From the NCBI RefSeq assembly GCF_022554085.1, contig NZ_JAKFYR010000002.1:310001-374000 (forward strand): 64,000 bases of DNA. The letters are read 5' to 3'. Position numbers and translations under genes: made by a program. Positions 49,717-59,532 of the stretch are shown here, one piece after another. This DNA is from Rhodococcus sp. CH91 (GTDB lineage: Bacteria; Actinomycetota; Actinomycetes; Mycobacteriales; Mycobacteriaceae). Each line of letters opens with the position of its first letter. Position 1 is the stretch's first letter. The notes beneath the pieces were generated by a model. That model saw only the letters and a list, made by a program, of their open reading frames with translations. It ran no database searches and had not been told where the DNA came from.

Positions 49717-49816
49717 AACGGCTGAATCCGACGGAGTCGTCGGTTGCGTCGTGCTGTACTGATCCCATCGAGTGGTTACAGGCCCTGCACCGCCCCGAGG
49801 TCGTGATTCGTGTGAA
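49717..49816. repeat. Island-flanking direct repeat, right copy
   Basis: Counterpart of 44059-44160, with small differences (CG to TC near its start, one inserted T, a shortened G/C run after TTACAG). It runs directly into the yhiM start codon, so in this copy it is the native upstream region of that gene. Confidence 0.85.
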
Positions 49817-50876
49817 CTATTGGGTGAGCGTCGTCTTCAGGGCGATTCCACTCGCCATGATGGTGGTGTGCCTCGGCTACGGCGTCGACATCTGGTCCAC
49901 AACGGCAGACGCGTCGAGCTCGGTGGCCGGCCCAGTCGTCACCTTCCTCGCTGCGATCTGCCTGTGCCTGTTCGCTACCGCGGCGACCATCATCCGCCAG
50001 CTCATCGGCCGGTTCACCCGGACCGACGCAGTGCTGTATCCGACGCTCGGGTACACCCTTGCGGCAGGCACGGTGGCTTACGGTCTGGCGCTGCTGTGGG
50101 GTTCCTCGAGCACCAGGCCCCACACGGATCACTACGTCGCAGGGCACGTGGTATTCGGGCTGGGCCTGATCAGCGGGTGCGTCGCCACGGTCGCCACGGC
50201 GTCGACGAAATTCTCTCTCATCCCGCAGAATTCGGTGAGACCGGAGGGCGACCGGCAGCCGCCCTCCGGAGCGTTTCGTCCGGGTGCCTTCGTGGCCATG
50301 GCCACCGCGCCGGTCGTGCTGGCGCTCGTGGCATGGGTGTTCGCGATCACGAATCTGGTCCTGCCGGCCACCTCGGCACGGTTCACGGCCGGCCATGTGC
50401 TCGCCGGCATCGCGATGGTCTGCACAGCTCTGATCGGACTGGTGCTCAGCATCCTGCGCCAGGTCCAGAATTCCTACGAGCCGCGGGAACGGCTCGTGTG
50501 GCCCTGGCTGGTGATCGCGCTGGGCTCGCTCGCGCTCGTCTGGGGTGTCGTCCTGCTGATCCTGGACCGGGAGAGCTACTACCGCACGCCCGGTCTGGTG
50601 GTGATCGGGCTGGGGCTGGTCTGCTTCAGCATCCTCAGCAAGATCGGCCTGCTCGCTCTCGTCTGGCGCCGCACGTTCGCGCTGGCGAACCGGGTGCCGC
50701 TGGTCCCGATCGTCACCGCACTGTCCTGTCTGTTCCTCGCGGCCTTCGTGTTCGAGGCGGCCGTCGCCGATCCGTCGGTCTACATCGCCGCCCGCGTGCT
50801 GGTGGGGCTGGGTGCGGTCTGCTTCACGCTGTATTCGATCGTCAGCATTCTCGAGAGCGGCACGTCGTCCGGGTAG
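49812..50876 (+). CDS. yhiM: YhiM-like (DUF2776) inner membrane protein
   Basis: 354 residues, about ten spans. It aligns along its length, from memory, with E. coli YhiM: FRAIPLAMMVVCLGYG, a thrice-used AGHV motif (VAGHVVFGLGLISGCVATVA and others), ILSKIGLLALVWRRTFALAN, and VLVGLGAVCFTLYSIVSILE. YhiM is linked to acid survival; the biochemical role is unknown. The GTG at 49812 aligns best; the GTG at 49803 is an alternative. Unusual in actinobacteria in my experience. Confidence 0.88.
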   Translation: MNYWVSVVFRAIPLAMMVVCLGYGVDIWSTTADASSSVAGPVVTFLAAICLCLFATAATIIRQLIGRFTRTDAVLYPTLGYTLAAGTVAYGLALLWGSSSTRPHTDHYVAGHVVFGLGLISGCVATVATASTKFSLIPQNSVRPEGDRQPPSGAFRPGAFVAMATAPVVLALVAWVFAITNLVLPATSARFTAGHVLAGIAMVCTALIGLVLSILRQVQNSYEPRERLVWPWLVIALGSLALVWGVVLLILDRESYYRTPGLVVIGLGLVCFSILSKIGLLALVWRRTFALANRVPLVPIVTALSCLFLAAFVFEAAVADPSVYIAARVLVGLGAVCFTLYSIVSILESGTSSG

Positions 50877-50915
50877 CGAGGACCGGGCGCGCGGTGGGGC
50901 CTACCATGTCGTCTC

Positions 50916-52208
50916 GTGACTGAACGAGCGAAGCGGACCGGGCGCACAGCTGCGGGCCTGGGATGGACGCTGCACGGCGACGGACGTCGTATCAACCCCG
51001 GTGCGGTCGTCGCGCCACACGAGCGACTGTCGTGGCCACGCACCGTGGGCATCGGCATGCAGCATGTCATCGCGATGTTCGGGGCCACCCTCCTCGTGCC
51101 GACGATCACCGGTTTCCCTGTGACGACGACGCTGCTGTTCTCGGGTATCGGCACCGCGCTGTTCCTGGTCATCACGCGCGGGCGGGTGCCCAGCTATCTC
51201 GGTTCGTCCTTCGCATTCATCGCTCCGCTCACCGCCTCGGCGGGCTCCGGTCCCGCGGCGCAACTGGGCGGAATCGTCGCGGTCGGCGTCGTGCTCGCGT
51301 TGATCGGCGTCGTGGTCAGGGCCGCGGGTTCCCGCGTCATCGACGCGGTCATGCCGCCGGTGGTCACCGGCGCGATCGTCGCACTCATCGGCCTCAATCT
51401 CGCGCCCACCGCGACGGGTTCGTTCGAGGCGCAGCCTCTCGTCGCGACGGTGACCCTGGTGGTCACGCTGGTCGTGACCGTCGTGGGCCCGGGCATGCTC
51501 GGCCGACTCGGCATCCTCGTCGGTGTGATCGTCGGCTGGGTCTTCGCCGCGTTCACCGGGGCGATCTCGTCCGAGCGGGTGGACGCCATGCGCGACGCGG
51601 CGTGGTTCGGATTGCCGGAACTGCGTGCGCCGACCTTCGAGTTGTCCGTCGTGCTGCTGGCCCTGCCGGTCGTGGTCGTGCTGGTCGCGGAGAACGTGGG
51701 GCACGTCAAGGCGGTAGCCGCGATGACCGGCAAGAATCTCGACGACATGGCCGGCAACGCGCTGATCGCGGACGGACTCGCAACCACCCTGGCCGGCGCG
51801 GGTGGCGGTTCGGGCACCACGACCTACGCGGAGAACATCGGCGTCATGGCGGCCACGCGTGTGTACTCCACCGCGGCGTACGCCGTCGCCGCCGTCACCG
51901 CGGTCGTGCTCGCCTTCTCGCCGAAGTTCGGCGCGCTGGTCTTCACGGTGCCCGACGGCGTCCTCGGGGGAGCGACTCTCGTGCTCTACGGGCTGATCGG
52001 CATCCTCGGTGTCCGCATTTGGACGGACGCCAAGGTCGACTTCACCGATCCGGTCAACCTCACGGTCGCCGCGGCCGCGCTCGTCGCCGGCATCGGCGAT
52101 CTCACACTGTGGATCGGATCCGTCCAACTCGGCGGCATCGCCTGGGGGTCGATCGGCATTCTCGTGGCGTACCCGCTCCTGCGTCGCCTCGCCGACCTGC
52201 GTCGCTGA
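50916..52208 (+). CDS. Uracil/xanthine family permease (NCS2)
   Basis: 430 residues, 12 or more spans. NCS2 features: GIGMQHVIAMFGATLLVPTI, YLGSSFAFIAPL, the helix with VAENVGHVKAVAAMTGKNLD, and GGGSGTTTYAENIGVMAATR. The pattern is closest to uracil permease UraA/PyrP. A polar N-terminal extension of about 40 residues precedes the first span. GTG start. Confidence 0.9.
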   Translation: MTERAKRTGRTAAGLGWTLHGDGRRINPGAVVAPHERLSWPRTVGIGMQHVIAMFGATLLVPTITGFPVTTTLLFSGIGTALFLVITRGRVPSYLGSSFAFIAPLTASAGSGPAAQLGGIVAVGVVLALIGVVVRAAGSRVIDAVMPPVVTGAIVALIGLNLAPTATGSFEAQPLVATVTLVVTLVVTVVGPGMLGRLGILVGVIVGWVFAAFTGAISSERVDAMRDAAWFGLPELRAPTFELSVVLLALPVVVVLVAENVGHVKAVAAMTGKNLDDMAGNALIADGLATTLAGAGGGSGTTTYAENIGVMAATRVYSTAAYAVAAVTAVVLAFSPKFGALVFTVPDGVLGGATLVLYGLIGILGVRIWTDAKVDFTDPVNLTVAAAALVAGIGDLTLWIGSVQLGGIAWGSIGILVAYPLLRRLADLRR

Positions 52209-52327
52209 GAGGGATGATCCGGGCGAGGGTCGTCCGGGTCACAAAACTCGCTCGATACTGTCAGCGTCACCGCCCGCTCGTCTGCATACCGTGAGTATGT
52301 CGAACGACCTCTCACACAGGAGCGCAG

Positions 52328-53470
52328 ATGGAACGCACCCTTTTCGAGCCCGAGCACGAACTCTTCCGGGAGTCGTACCGGAAGTTCCTCGAACAGGAGG
52401 TGGCCCCCTTCCACGAGCAGTGGGAGAAGGACAAGATCGTCGACCGCGAGGTGTGGAAGAAGGCCGGCGCGCAGGGCTTCCTCGGCATGGCGGTGCCGGA
52501 GGAATACGGCGGCGGCGGAATGGACGACTTCCGCTACAACGCCATCATGGCCGAGGAGACCACGAAGCTGGGCTTCAGCGGGCTCGGGTTCATGCTGCAC
52601 AACGATGTCGTCGCCCCGTACCTGCTCGAACTCGCGACCGAGGAACAGAAGCAGCGCTGGCTGCCCGGATTCTGTTCCGGCGAACTCATCACGGCGATCG
52701 CGATGACCGAGCCGGGCACCGGCAGCGACCTGCAGGGCATCAAGACTCGCGCGGTACGCGACGGTGACGACTGGGTCCTCAACGGCGCCAAGACGTTCAT
52801 CACCAACGGCATCCACTCGGATCTGGTGATCGTCGTGGCCTGCACCGATCCGGAGAAGGGCGCGCAGGGCTTCTCGCTCCTCGTCGTCGAGCGCGACATG
52901 CCCGGCTTCGAGCGTGGACGCAACCTCGACAAGATCGGCCTCGACGCCCAGGACACGGCGGAGCTCAGCTTCAACGACGTGCGCGTCCCCGCGGCCAACC
53001 TGCTGGGACAGGAGGGGATGGGCTTCATCTACCTCATGCAGAACCTGCCGCAGGAGCGTCTCGCCATCGCGGTGGTCGCGGCTGCCGCGATGGAGCGCGT
53101 GCTCGACGACACGATCCAGTACTGCCGCGACCGCAAGGCCTTCGGCAAGCCGATCGGCAAGTTCCAGAACACCCGGTTCGAGCTCGCGGAGCTCGCGACC
53201 GAGACCCAGCTGGCCCGGGTCTTCGTGGACCGGTGCATCGAACTGCTCAACGAGAAGAAGCTCACCGTCCAGGAGGCCGCGATGGCCAAGTACTGGACGA
53301 CGGACAAGCAGGTCGAGCTGATCGACCGCTGCCTGCAGCTGCACGGAGGCTACGGCTACATGCGTGAGTACCCGGTCGCGAAGGCGTACCTCGACGCACG
53401 TGTGCAGAAGATCTACGGCGGCACGAACGAGATCATGAAGGAAGTCATCGGACGCGGTCTGAACATCTGA
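52328..53470 (+). CDS. Acyl-CoA dehydrogenase (FadE20-like)
   Basis: 380-residue flavoprotein. The FAD/substrate motif AIAMTEPGTGSDLQGIKT is present, with LNGAKTFITNGIHSDLVIVV, RKAFGKPIGKFQNTRFELA, and the C-terminal LQLHGGYGYMREYPV and IYGGTNEIMKEVIGR. The Glu in the latter is not necessarily the base. The nearest mycobacterial match by position is Rv2724c. Likely long or branched acyl-CoA. Confidence 0.93.
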   Translation: MERTLFEPEHELFRESYRKFLEQEVAPFHEQWEKDKIVDREVWKKAGAQGFLGMAVPEEYGGGGMDDFRYNAIMAEETTKLGFSGLGFMLHNDVVAPYLLELATEEQKQRWLPGFCSGELITAIAMTEPGTGSDLQGIKTRAVRDGDDWVLNGAKTFITNGIHSDLVIVVACTDPEKGAQGFSLLVVERDMPGFERGRNLDKIGLDAQDTAELSFNDVRVPAANLLGQEGMGFIYLMQNLPQERLAIAVVAAAAMERVLDDTIQYCRDRKAFGKPIGKFQNTRFELAELATETQLARVFVDRCIELLNEKKLTVQEAAMAKYWTTDKQVELIDRCLQLHGGYGYMREYPVAKAYLDARVQKIYGGTNEIMKEVIGRGLNI

Positions 53471-53484
53471 TCGGTGTGCGAGAA

Positions 53485-53521
53485 GGCCGGGGTGGTTCCG
53501 CAGCGCGGAGCCACCCCGGCC
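53485..53521. terminator. Bidirectional terminator between acyl-CoA dehydrogenase and lexA
   Basis: GGCCGGGGTGG (53485-53495) pairs with CCACCCCGGCC (53511-53521), extended by TCCGC/GCGGA inside. It lies between convergent genes. Confidence 0.85.
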
Positions 53522-53546
53522 TCGTTCGTCCCGGAGAGCAGCGGGA

Positions 53547-54254
53547 TCAGAGTTTGCGGACGACCGTGACGACCTTGCCGAGCACGACGGCGTCGTTGCC
53601 GGGGATGGGATCGAACATCGGGTTGTGGGGCATCAGCCAGACGTCCCCGTCGACCCGCTTGAAGGTCTTGACGGTGGCTTCGCCGTCGAGCATCGCCGCG
53701 ACGATGTCGCCGTTCTCCGCGACGTTCTGCTGGCGTACGACCACCCAGTCGCCGTCGCAGATCGCGGCGTCGATCATCGATTCACCCACGACCTTCAGCA
53801 GGAACAGTGAGCCCTGGCCGACGAGTTCGCGGGGTAGGGGAAAGACGTCCTCGACCGATTCCTCGGCGAGGATCGGACCACCGGCCGCGATTCGCCCTAC
53901 GACGGGAACCATTGCAGCGGACGGGATCTCGTCCGCCGACGAACCGGCGAGCACCTCGGGGGATGCCTCGACGGCGGGGGATGGCTCGAGTCCTCGCACG
54001 TCGACCGCGCGAGGGCGGTTCGGATCCCGTCGCAGAAAGCCCTTGCGCTCGAGTGTGCGCAACTGGTGTGCCACCGACGACGTCGAATTGAGGCCGACGG
54101 CGTCGCCGATCTCCCGGATGCTCGGTGGGTAACCCCGTTCGCTGACCGAATCGCGAATGACCTCGAGGACGCGCCGCTGGCGCTCGGTGAGGCCCGTGGA
54201 GTCGTCGGTCGTGGACCCGCCCCGGCGGGCTGTGGATGTTCCGTCCGCCTTCAT
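53547..54254 (-). CDS. lexA: SOS repressor LexA
   Basis: 235 residues. The winged helix-turn-helix is at about 22-85 ([35 protein letters not shown]). The cleavage site Ala-Gly lies in [10 protein letters not shown]. The catalytic Ser is in VVGESMID and the Lys in ATVKTFKR. Start ATG. Its upstream region holds a LexA box (autoregulation). Confidence 0.97.
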   Translation of the reverse strand: MKADGTSTARRGGSTTDDSTGLTERQRRVLEVIRDSVSERGYPPSIREIGDAVGLNSTSSVAHQLRTLERKGFLRRDPNRPRAVDVRGLEPSPAVEASPEVLAGSSADEIPSAAMVPVVGRIAAGGPILAEESVEDVFPLPRELVGQGSLFLLKVVGESMIDAAICDGDWVVVRQQNVAENGDIVAAMLDGEATVKTFKRVDGDVWLMPHNPMFDPIPGNDAVVLGKVVTVVRKL

Positions 54255-54327
54255 CGTGACCTCCGTGCGGCGAGTGTCGGATGGGTTGCAAGTTGTCTTT
54301 CGAATCTATCGACATCGCGCGCGTATA

Positions 54328-54343
54328 TCAAACAGATGTTCGA
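54328..54343 (-). promoter_or_regulatory. LexA box in the lexA promoter
   Basis: TCAAACAGATGTTCGA matches TCGAACN4GTTCGA with one mismatch. It lies 74 bases upstream of the lexA start. Confidence 0.75.
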
Positions 54344-54393
54344 CATTCACCCCGGGAAGTGCTGACGCGCGAACGCGGCCCGTGGTAGAAAAT

Positions 54394-54409
54394 TCGAACA
54401 CACATTCGT
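54394..54409 (+). promoter_or_regulatory. LexA box before the divergent division-inhibitor-like gene
   Basis: TCGAACACACATTCGT matches the consensus with mismatches in the second half-site, and an overlapping TTCGTTCGAACGG follows. It lies about 85 bases upstream of the gene at 54495. Confidence 0.6.
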
Positions 54410-54494
54410 TCGAACGGATGATCGAAGGATCGGCGCAGTCGCAGAACACGCCCAGCGCAGGCGCAGATCACGCACGGCGACACGGAGGCTTCCG

Positions 54495-54914
54495 ATGAGC
54501 AGAGCGGTTCGAATGCACCCAGCAGTTCCGGCGAAGGCGGCAGGTCAGGTGGACGTGTGGGTGCCGACCCGGGCGGTCACGATGCGGCTCGACGCCGGCG
54601 TGCGCGACGTCCCGCGGATCGTGGCCTCCGCGTCCTGCGGTCCCACCCCGGGCACCCCGCGAGTGAGGGCGTATCCCGCCGCACCCTCTCGTGAACCACT
54701 CCACCGCCGGTCGCAGATCAGGTGGTCGAGCCGAGCGGAGGAGGGGGCGAGCCCGCGGCACGTGGTGGCGACACTGCTTCTCACCGCCCTGGCCACGATC
54801 ATGCTCCTCACGCTCGCGCACGTGCGCACCGAACAGGTGATCACCCGGACCGCCGGCGTCGACGCGACGATCGTCCGCGAGGCGGACACACCTACGGGGC
54901 CCGGCCGGGGATGA
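54495..54914 (+). CDS. SOS-linked small membrane protein (DivS/ChiZ position)
   Basis: 139 residues. A cytoplasmic basic/Pro-rich N-terminus (about 1-85) precedes one span ([20 protein letters not shown]) and a short outside segment. In actinobacteria the gene divergent from lexA encodes a DNA-damage-induced division suppressor (DivS; Rv2719c/ChiZ). The mycobacterial form carries a C-terminal LysM domain; none is present here and none follows in another frame. The start follows CGGAGGCTTCCG. Function inferred from position. Confidence 0.65.
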   Translation: MSRAVRMHPAVPAKAAGQVDVWVPTRAVTMRLDAGVRDVPRIVASASCGPTPGTPRVRAYPAAPSREPLHRRSQIRWSSRAEEGASPRHVVATLLLTALATIMLLTLAHVRTEQVITRTAGVDATIVREADTPTGPGRG

Positions 54915-55107
54915 CGGTGCCGTGAACCGCAGCGACCCGCACCCCACGCCCGAACCGGACAGGCGGGTATTGTCTAACACTGTCAGTCACACCACTCCGT
55001 GTGGCCGCGGCGGTGTCGGTCCACCCGCGGGTGGAGACGGTTCCGGTCGGGAGGCATTGCTTCGACGCCGACGCCGCGACCTGCACGGGCACGACGAAGG
55101 AACCTAC

Positions 55108-55581
55108 ATGTACTGCCCGTATTGCCGCCATCCCGACTCCCGGGTGGTCGATTCGCGCGAGGCAGACGAGGGCGCGGCGATCCGTCGCCGGCGGGCATGT
55201 CCCGAATGCGGCCGGAGGTTCACCACCGTCGAGACCGCGGTGCTGTCCGTCGTCAAGCGCAGCGGGGTGACCGAGCCGTTCAGCCGCGAGAAGGTCGTGC
55301 GTGGTGTCGCGCGCGCATGCCAGGGCCGCGATGTCGACAACGACGCGCTCAACAAGCTCGCGCAGCAGGTCGAGGATGCGGTGCGTGCGAAGGGGTCGCC
55401 CGAGATTCCCAGTCACGAGGTGGGGCTGGCGATTCTCGGGCCGCTGCGCGATCTCGACGAGGTCGCCTACCTGCGGTTCGCATCGGTCTACCGGTCCTTC
55501 AGCTCTGCCGAGGATTTCGAACGCGAGATCCGGGAACTGCGGCAGCAGCAGAGCTCCCGGTCCGCCGCCGACACCGACTGA
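55108..55581 (+). CDS. nrdR: Transcriptional repressor NrdR
   Basis: 157 residues. The zinc ribbon has CPYC and CPEC (residues 3-6 and 31-34: [33 protein letters not shown]). An ATP-cone follows ([19 protein letters not shown]). It represses ribonucleotide reductase genes by sensing ATP/dATP. Start ATG 55108, after ACGAAGGAACC. The 193-base gap upstream shows no box I could assign. Confidence 0.96.
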   Translation: MYCPYCRHPDSRVVDSREADEGAAIRRRRACPECGRRFTTVETAVLSVVKRSGVTEPFSREKVVRGVARACQGRDVDNDALNKLAQQVEDAVRAKGSPEIPSHEVGLAILGPLRDLDEVAYLRFASVYRSFSSAEDFEREIRELRQQQSSRSAADTD

Positions 55582-55584
55582 CCG

Positions 55585-58500
55585 TCACCGGATCGCGTCG
55601 ACCGCCTTCAGGACGCGCTTCTCCGACACCGGAATCCGGGTGCCGAGCCCCTGCGCGAACAGGCTCACGCGCAGTTCCTCGATCATCCAGTAGATCTCGA
55701 CCACCTCAGGGGCGGTGCGTCGTTCCTCGGGCAGGCGTGCGAGCAGCTTGTCGTACGCCCCGTAGACCCGGTCGAGCACGTCCATCCCGGCGGCATCCCG
55801 GTGGGCGCTCGCAGGCAACGCCTCCAGGCGCTGCGCGGCGGCTGCGAGATAGCGCGGCAGATCGGCGAGACGACGCGAACCCAACTCGGTGACGAATCCG
55901 GGGAACAGCAGCGACTGCAGTTGCTCGCGCACGTCGTCGGCTGCTTCGCCGGTGAGCCGGTCGAGCAGGACACCCACTTCGTGGCCGCGTGACAACACGG
56001 GCACCAGCGCTTTCAGCAGTCGTGCGACCCGTCCGGGCAGCTGAGACCGCACGGTCGCCGCGAGCCGCTCGAACTCCTCGGGCGTGCGGACGGCGGCGCC
56101 GTGCGCAGCGATCAGGTCGTCCACCGCACAGGCCCGGCAATCCTCGATCAGAGCGTCGAACGAACCGTCCGGATTGGTGCCGAGGGCGAGTCGTTCCATG
56201 TTCGTCAGACCCGAGGTGACGGCCTTCGCCTTCGTCGGCGCCGAGGCGAGCAGCAGGGCGCGCAGTCCTCGGCGGGTTGCGTTCTGCTGGGCCTGCGGCG
56301 TACTGAGCACCCGCACGGCCACGCCGTCCCCTTCGGGGACCAGCGCCGGATAGCCGGTGACCTGCTGGCCGCCGACCTCGCGGGTCACGGTGGCGGGCAG
56401 GCTCCCGAGAGTCTCGGCCGTCCACACCACCGCGGCGGCGCGTTCGGTCCCCGAGGCTGCCCGGGAGACCTCGGCGTCGACTCGCGACGACAACTGCGTG
56501 CGGAGTGCGGCGAGGCTCTTGCTGCGCCCGAGCACCTTTCCCTTCTCGTCCACGGCGGCGAAGGTCATCCGCAAGTGGCCGGGGAGCGCCTTCGGATCGA
56601 AGTCCGACGGTTCGATGGTGCACCGGCCGAGCCGCGACAGTTCGCGCGCCATCGCGTTGACGAGGGGTTCGGAGCGCGGGGTCACCGACGCCAGGGCGGC
56701 CGCGGCGAAGTCGGGAGCGGGAACCACTTGACGCCGAAGATGTTTCGGCAGCGTCTTGATGAGAGCGGTCACCAGTTCGGTGCGCATCCCGGGCACCAGC
56801 CAGTCGAACCCGACGTTGCGCAGGTTCGCGAGCAGGGCGACGGGGACACGGGCGGTGACGCCGTCCTCCTCCGTACCCGGCTCGAACTGGTAGGTGAGGG
56901 GGAACTGGATCTCGCCCTGCCGCCAGGCATCCGGATAGTCGCCCTCGAGGACCGAGGCGGCGTCCTGATTGACCACCGTCTCCGGTGTGAACGTCAGGAG
57001 GTCGGGTTGCGTCCGCCGTGTCTTCTTCCACCATGTGTCGAAATGCCGGGCCGAGACCACCTCCGGCCCGATCCGCCGATCGTAGAAGTCGAACAGTGTC
57101 TCGTCGTCGACGACGATGTCGCGGCGCCTCGCCCGATGCTCGAGTTCCTCGACGTCCTCGAGCAATGCCCGATTGTCGTGGAAGAACGTGTGCTGCGTCC
57201 GCCATTCGCCCTGGACCAGAGCGTGACGGATGAACAGTTCCCGGGAGACCTCCGGATCGATCCGGCCGTAGGGGACCGGCCGCGCAGCGACGAGCGGAAT
57301 GCCGTAGAGGGTCACGCGTTCGTACGCCATGGCCGATTCGCGTCGCGTCGACCAGTGTGGTTCGGAATAGGTGCGCTTGATCAGATGTGGGGCGAGCTTC
57401 TCCACCCACTCCGGCTCGATCCGTGCGGCCGTCCGTGCCCACAGGCGGGAGGTCTCGACGAGTTCGGCGGCCATCACCCAGCGCGGAGGCTTCTTGAACA
57501 GCGACGAGCCGGGGAAGATCGCGAATCGCGCCCCGCGGGCTCCGAGATAGTCACGCTTGTCGCCCTCACGGAGACCGATGTGCGAGAGCAGCCCTGCGAG
57601 CAGGGAGCGATGCACCTCGTCGGCGTTCACCTCGCGGTGGTGTGTTTCCCAGCCCATGCCTACGGTGATCTGCCGCAGCTGCCCCTGCAGATCCTGCCAT
57701 TCGCGGATGCGCAGCCAGTGCAGGAACTCGTCGCGGCAGAGTCTGCGGAACCGGCCCGACGACAGGCTCCGGCGCTGTTCCTTGAGGTAGTCCCACAACC
57801 GCAGATACGCGAGGAAGTCGGAGCCCTCGACGGCGAAGCGCGCATGCTTCTCGTCGGCGGCCTGCTGGAACTCGGCGGGGCGTTCGCGCACGTCCTGAAT
57901 GGACAAGGCCGAGACGATGATGAGCACCTCCCGCAGACATCCGTTGCGGTGCCCTTCGACGATCATGCGTGCCATCCGCGGATCGACGGGCAGCCGGGCG
58001 ATCTCGCGGCCGGTCGCGGTCAGGCGGGGGCCCTCGTCCTTCTTCGCGGGTTCGAGAGCGCCCAGTTCTTCGAGGAGCGCGATACCGTCGCGGATCGCTC
58101 GCGGGTCGGGAGGTTCGACGAACGGGAACTCCTCGATGTCGCCGAGACCGAGTGCGGTCATCTGCAGGACGACGGAGGCGAGGTTGGTGCGCAGGATCTC
58201 CGGCTCGGTGAATTCCGGACGGCTGTCGAAGTCGTCTTCCGAATACAGGCGGATGCAGATGCCGTCGGCCACACGGCCGCATCGTCCGGCCCGCTGCCGC
58301 GCGGAGGCCTGCGAGATGGGTTCGATCGGCAGTCGCTGCACCTTGGTGCGCACCGAGTACCGGGAGATCCGCGCGGTACCGGGATCGACGACGTAGCGGA
58401 TTCCCGGAACGGTCAGGGACGTCTCGGCGACGTTGGTGGACAGCACGACCCGCCGGCCCGTGTGGGGCGTGAAGACCCGATGCTGTTCGGCGGCGGACAA

Positions 58501-59478
58501 CCGCCCGTAGAGGGGGAGGATCTCGGTGTTGCGGAGCTTGCGATCGTGCAGAGCGTCGGCGGTGTCGCGGATCTCGCGTTCGCCGGAGAGGAAGACGAGG
58601 ATGTCTCCGTCACCTTCGCGCTGGAGTTCCTCGACGGCCTCGCACACCGCGTCGACGGGGTCGCGGTCGACGAGCGTGTCCCCGACTTCGACGGTCAGTG
58701 GACGGTAGCGCACCTCGACGGGATAGGTTCGGCCCGAAACCTCGACGATGGGTGCGGGCGTGCCGTGCGCATCGGCGAAGTGCCGCGCGAAGCGTTCGGG
58801 GTCGATCGTCGCCGAGGTGATGATCACCTTCAGATCGGGGCGGCGCGGGAGCAACTGGGCGAGATAACCGAGCAGGAAGTCGATGTTGAGGCTGCGCTCG
58901 TGGGCCTCGTCGATGATGAGCGTGTCGTACTGCCGCAGCAGCCGGTCGCGCTGGATCTCGGCGAGGAGGATGCCGTCGGTCATGAGCTTGACGAGCGTGG
59001 AATCGGAGACGTGATCGGTGAACCGGACCGTGTAGCCCACGGTGTCCCCGAGTTCGGTGTCCAGTTCCTCGGCCAGTCGCTCGGCTACGGCCCGCGCCGC
59101 GATGCGCCTCGGCTGGGTGTGCCCGATCAGGCCGCGGACGCCGCGCCCGAGTTCGAGGCAGATCTTCGGCAGCTGCGTCGTCTTTCCCGAGCCGGTCTCA
59201 CCTGCGACGACCACCACCTGATGGTCGCGGATCGCCGCCGCGATGTCGTCCTTGCGCTGCGAGACGGGTAGGTCTTCGGGGTACCGGATCTCGGGGACCG
59301 AGCCTGCGCGGGCGACGAGCCGGCCGCGCGCGGTCTCGATCTCGGCGGCCACCGCGGCGACGGCATCGGCGTCACGCGCCCGGTCCAGGCGGCGTCGGAG
59401 CCGGTTCTCGTCACGCAGCGAGACCTCGGACAGGGCGGCGCGCAGTTCGCGACGGTTCGGGGCGGGGGAGATGGACAT
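55585..59478 (-). CDS. hrpA: ATP-dependent RNA helicase HrpA
   Basis: 1297 residues, the full HrpA length. DEAH-box motor: VVVVAGETGSGKTTQLPKIC, IIDEAHERSLNIDFLLGYL, IITSATIDPERFARHF, and motif VI QRAGRCGRVADG. The HA2/OB region follows, then the long HrpA-specific C-terminal part (DUF3418) with TALIKTLPKHLRRQ. It acts on stalled or colliding ribosomes in E. coli. It ends 3 bases from the convergent nrdR stop. Confidence 0.96.
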   Translation of the reverse strand: MSISPAPNRRELRAALSEVSLRDENRLRRRLDRARDADAVAAVAAEIETARGRLVARAGSVPEIRYPEDLPVSQRKDDIAAAIRDHQVVVVAGETGSGKTTQLPKICLELGRGVRGLIGHTQPRRIAARAVAERLAEELDTELGDTVGYTVRFTDHVSDSTLVKLMTDGILLAEIQRDRLLRQYDTLIIDEAHERSLNIDFLLGYLAQLLPRRPDLKVIITSATIDPERFARHFADAHGTPAPIVEVSGRTYPVEVRYRPLTVEVGDTLVDRDPVDAVCEAVEELQREGDGDILVFLSGEREIRDTADALHDRKLRNTEILPLYGRLSAAEQHRVFTPHTGRRVVLSTNVAETSLTVPGIRYVVDPGTARISRYSVRTKVQRLPIEPISQASARQRAGRCGRVADGICIRLYSEDDFDSRPEFTEPEILRTNLASVVLQMTALGLGDIEEFPFVEPPDPRAIRDGIALLEELGALEPAKKDEGPRLTATGREIARLPVDPRMARMIVEGHRNGCLREVLIIVSALSIQDVRERPAEFQQAADEKHARFAVEGSDFLAYLRLWDYLKEQRRSLSSGRFRRLCRDEFLHWLRIREWQDLQGQLRQITVGMGWETHHREVNADEVHRSLLAGLLSHIGLREGDKRDYLGARGARFAIFPGSSLFKKPPRWVMAAELVETSRLWARTAARIEPEWVEKLAPHLIKRTYSEPHWSTRRESAMAYERVTLYGIPLVAARPVPYGRIDPEVSRELFIRHALVQGEWRTQHTFFHDNRALLEDVEELEHRARRRDIVVDDETLFDFYDRRIGPEVVSARHFDTWWKKTRRTQPDLLTFTPETVVNQDAASVLEGDYPDAWRQGEIQFPLTYQFEPGTEEDGVTARVPVALLANLRNVGFDWLVPGMRTELVTALIKTLPKHLRRQVVPAPDFAAAALASVTPRSEPLVNAMARELSRLGRCTIEPSDFDPKALPGHLRMTFAAVDEKGKVLGRSKSLAALRTQLSSRVDAEVSRAASGTERAAAVVWTAETLGSLPATVTREVGGQQVTGYPALVPEGDGVAVRVLSTPQAQQNATRRGLRALLLASAPTKAKAVTSGLTNMERLALGTNPDGSFDALIEDCRACAVDDLIAAHGAAVRTPEEFERLAATVRSQLPGRVARLLKALVPVLSRGHEVGVLLDRLTGEAADDVREQLQSLLFPGFVTELGSRRLADLPRYLAAAAQRLEALPASAHRDAAGMDVLDRVYGAYDKLLARLPEERRTAPEVVEIYWMIEELRVSLFAQGLGTRIPVSEKRVLKAVDAIR

Positions 59479-59532
59479 GCTGATCAGACAGCCTAGCGAA
59501 ACGGCCCGATCGGGGCCGGTCGGGCCCGGAAC

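Larger units (their letters stand above)
44059..49816. other. Putative genomic island: cobalt uptake plus thiocyanate hydrolase-like module
   Basis: Bounded by direct repeats, with lower GC in the leader and accessory gene content that interrupts otherwise core genes. No integrase, transposase or tRNA end is visible. The mechanism of entry is therefore unclear; recombination between the repeats is the simplest inference. Confidence 0.5.

Noticed and set aside
56101-59271. A 1056-codon open frame on the plus strand
   Set aside because: It lies wholly antisense to hrpA and reflects the high GC; its translation is low-complexity with no domain.
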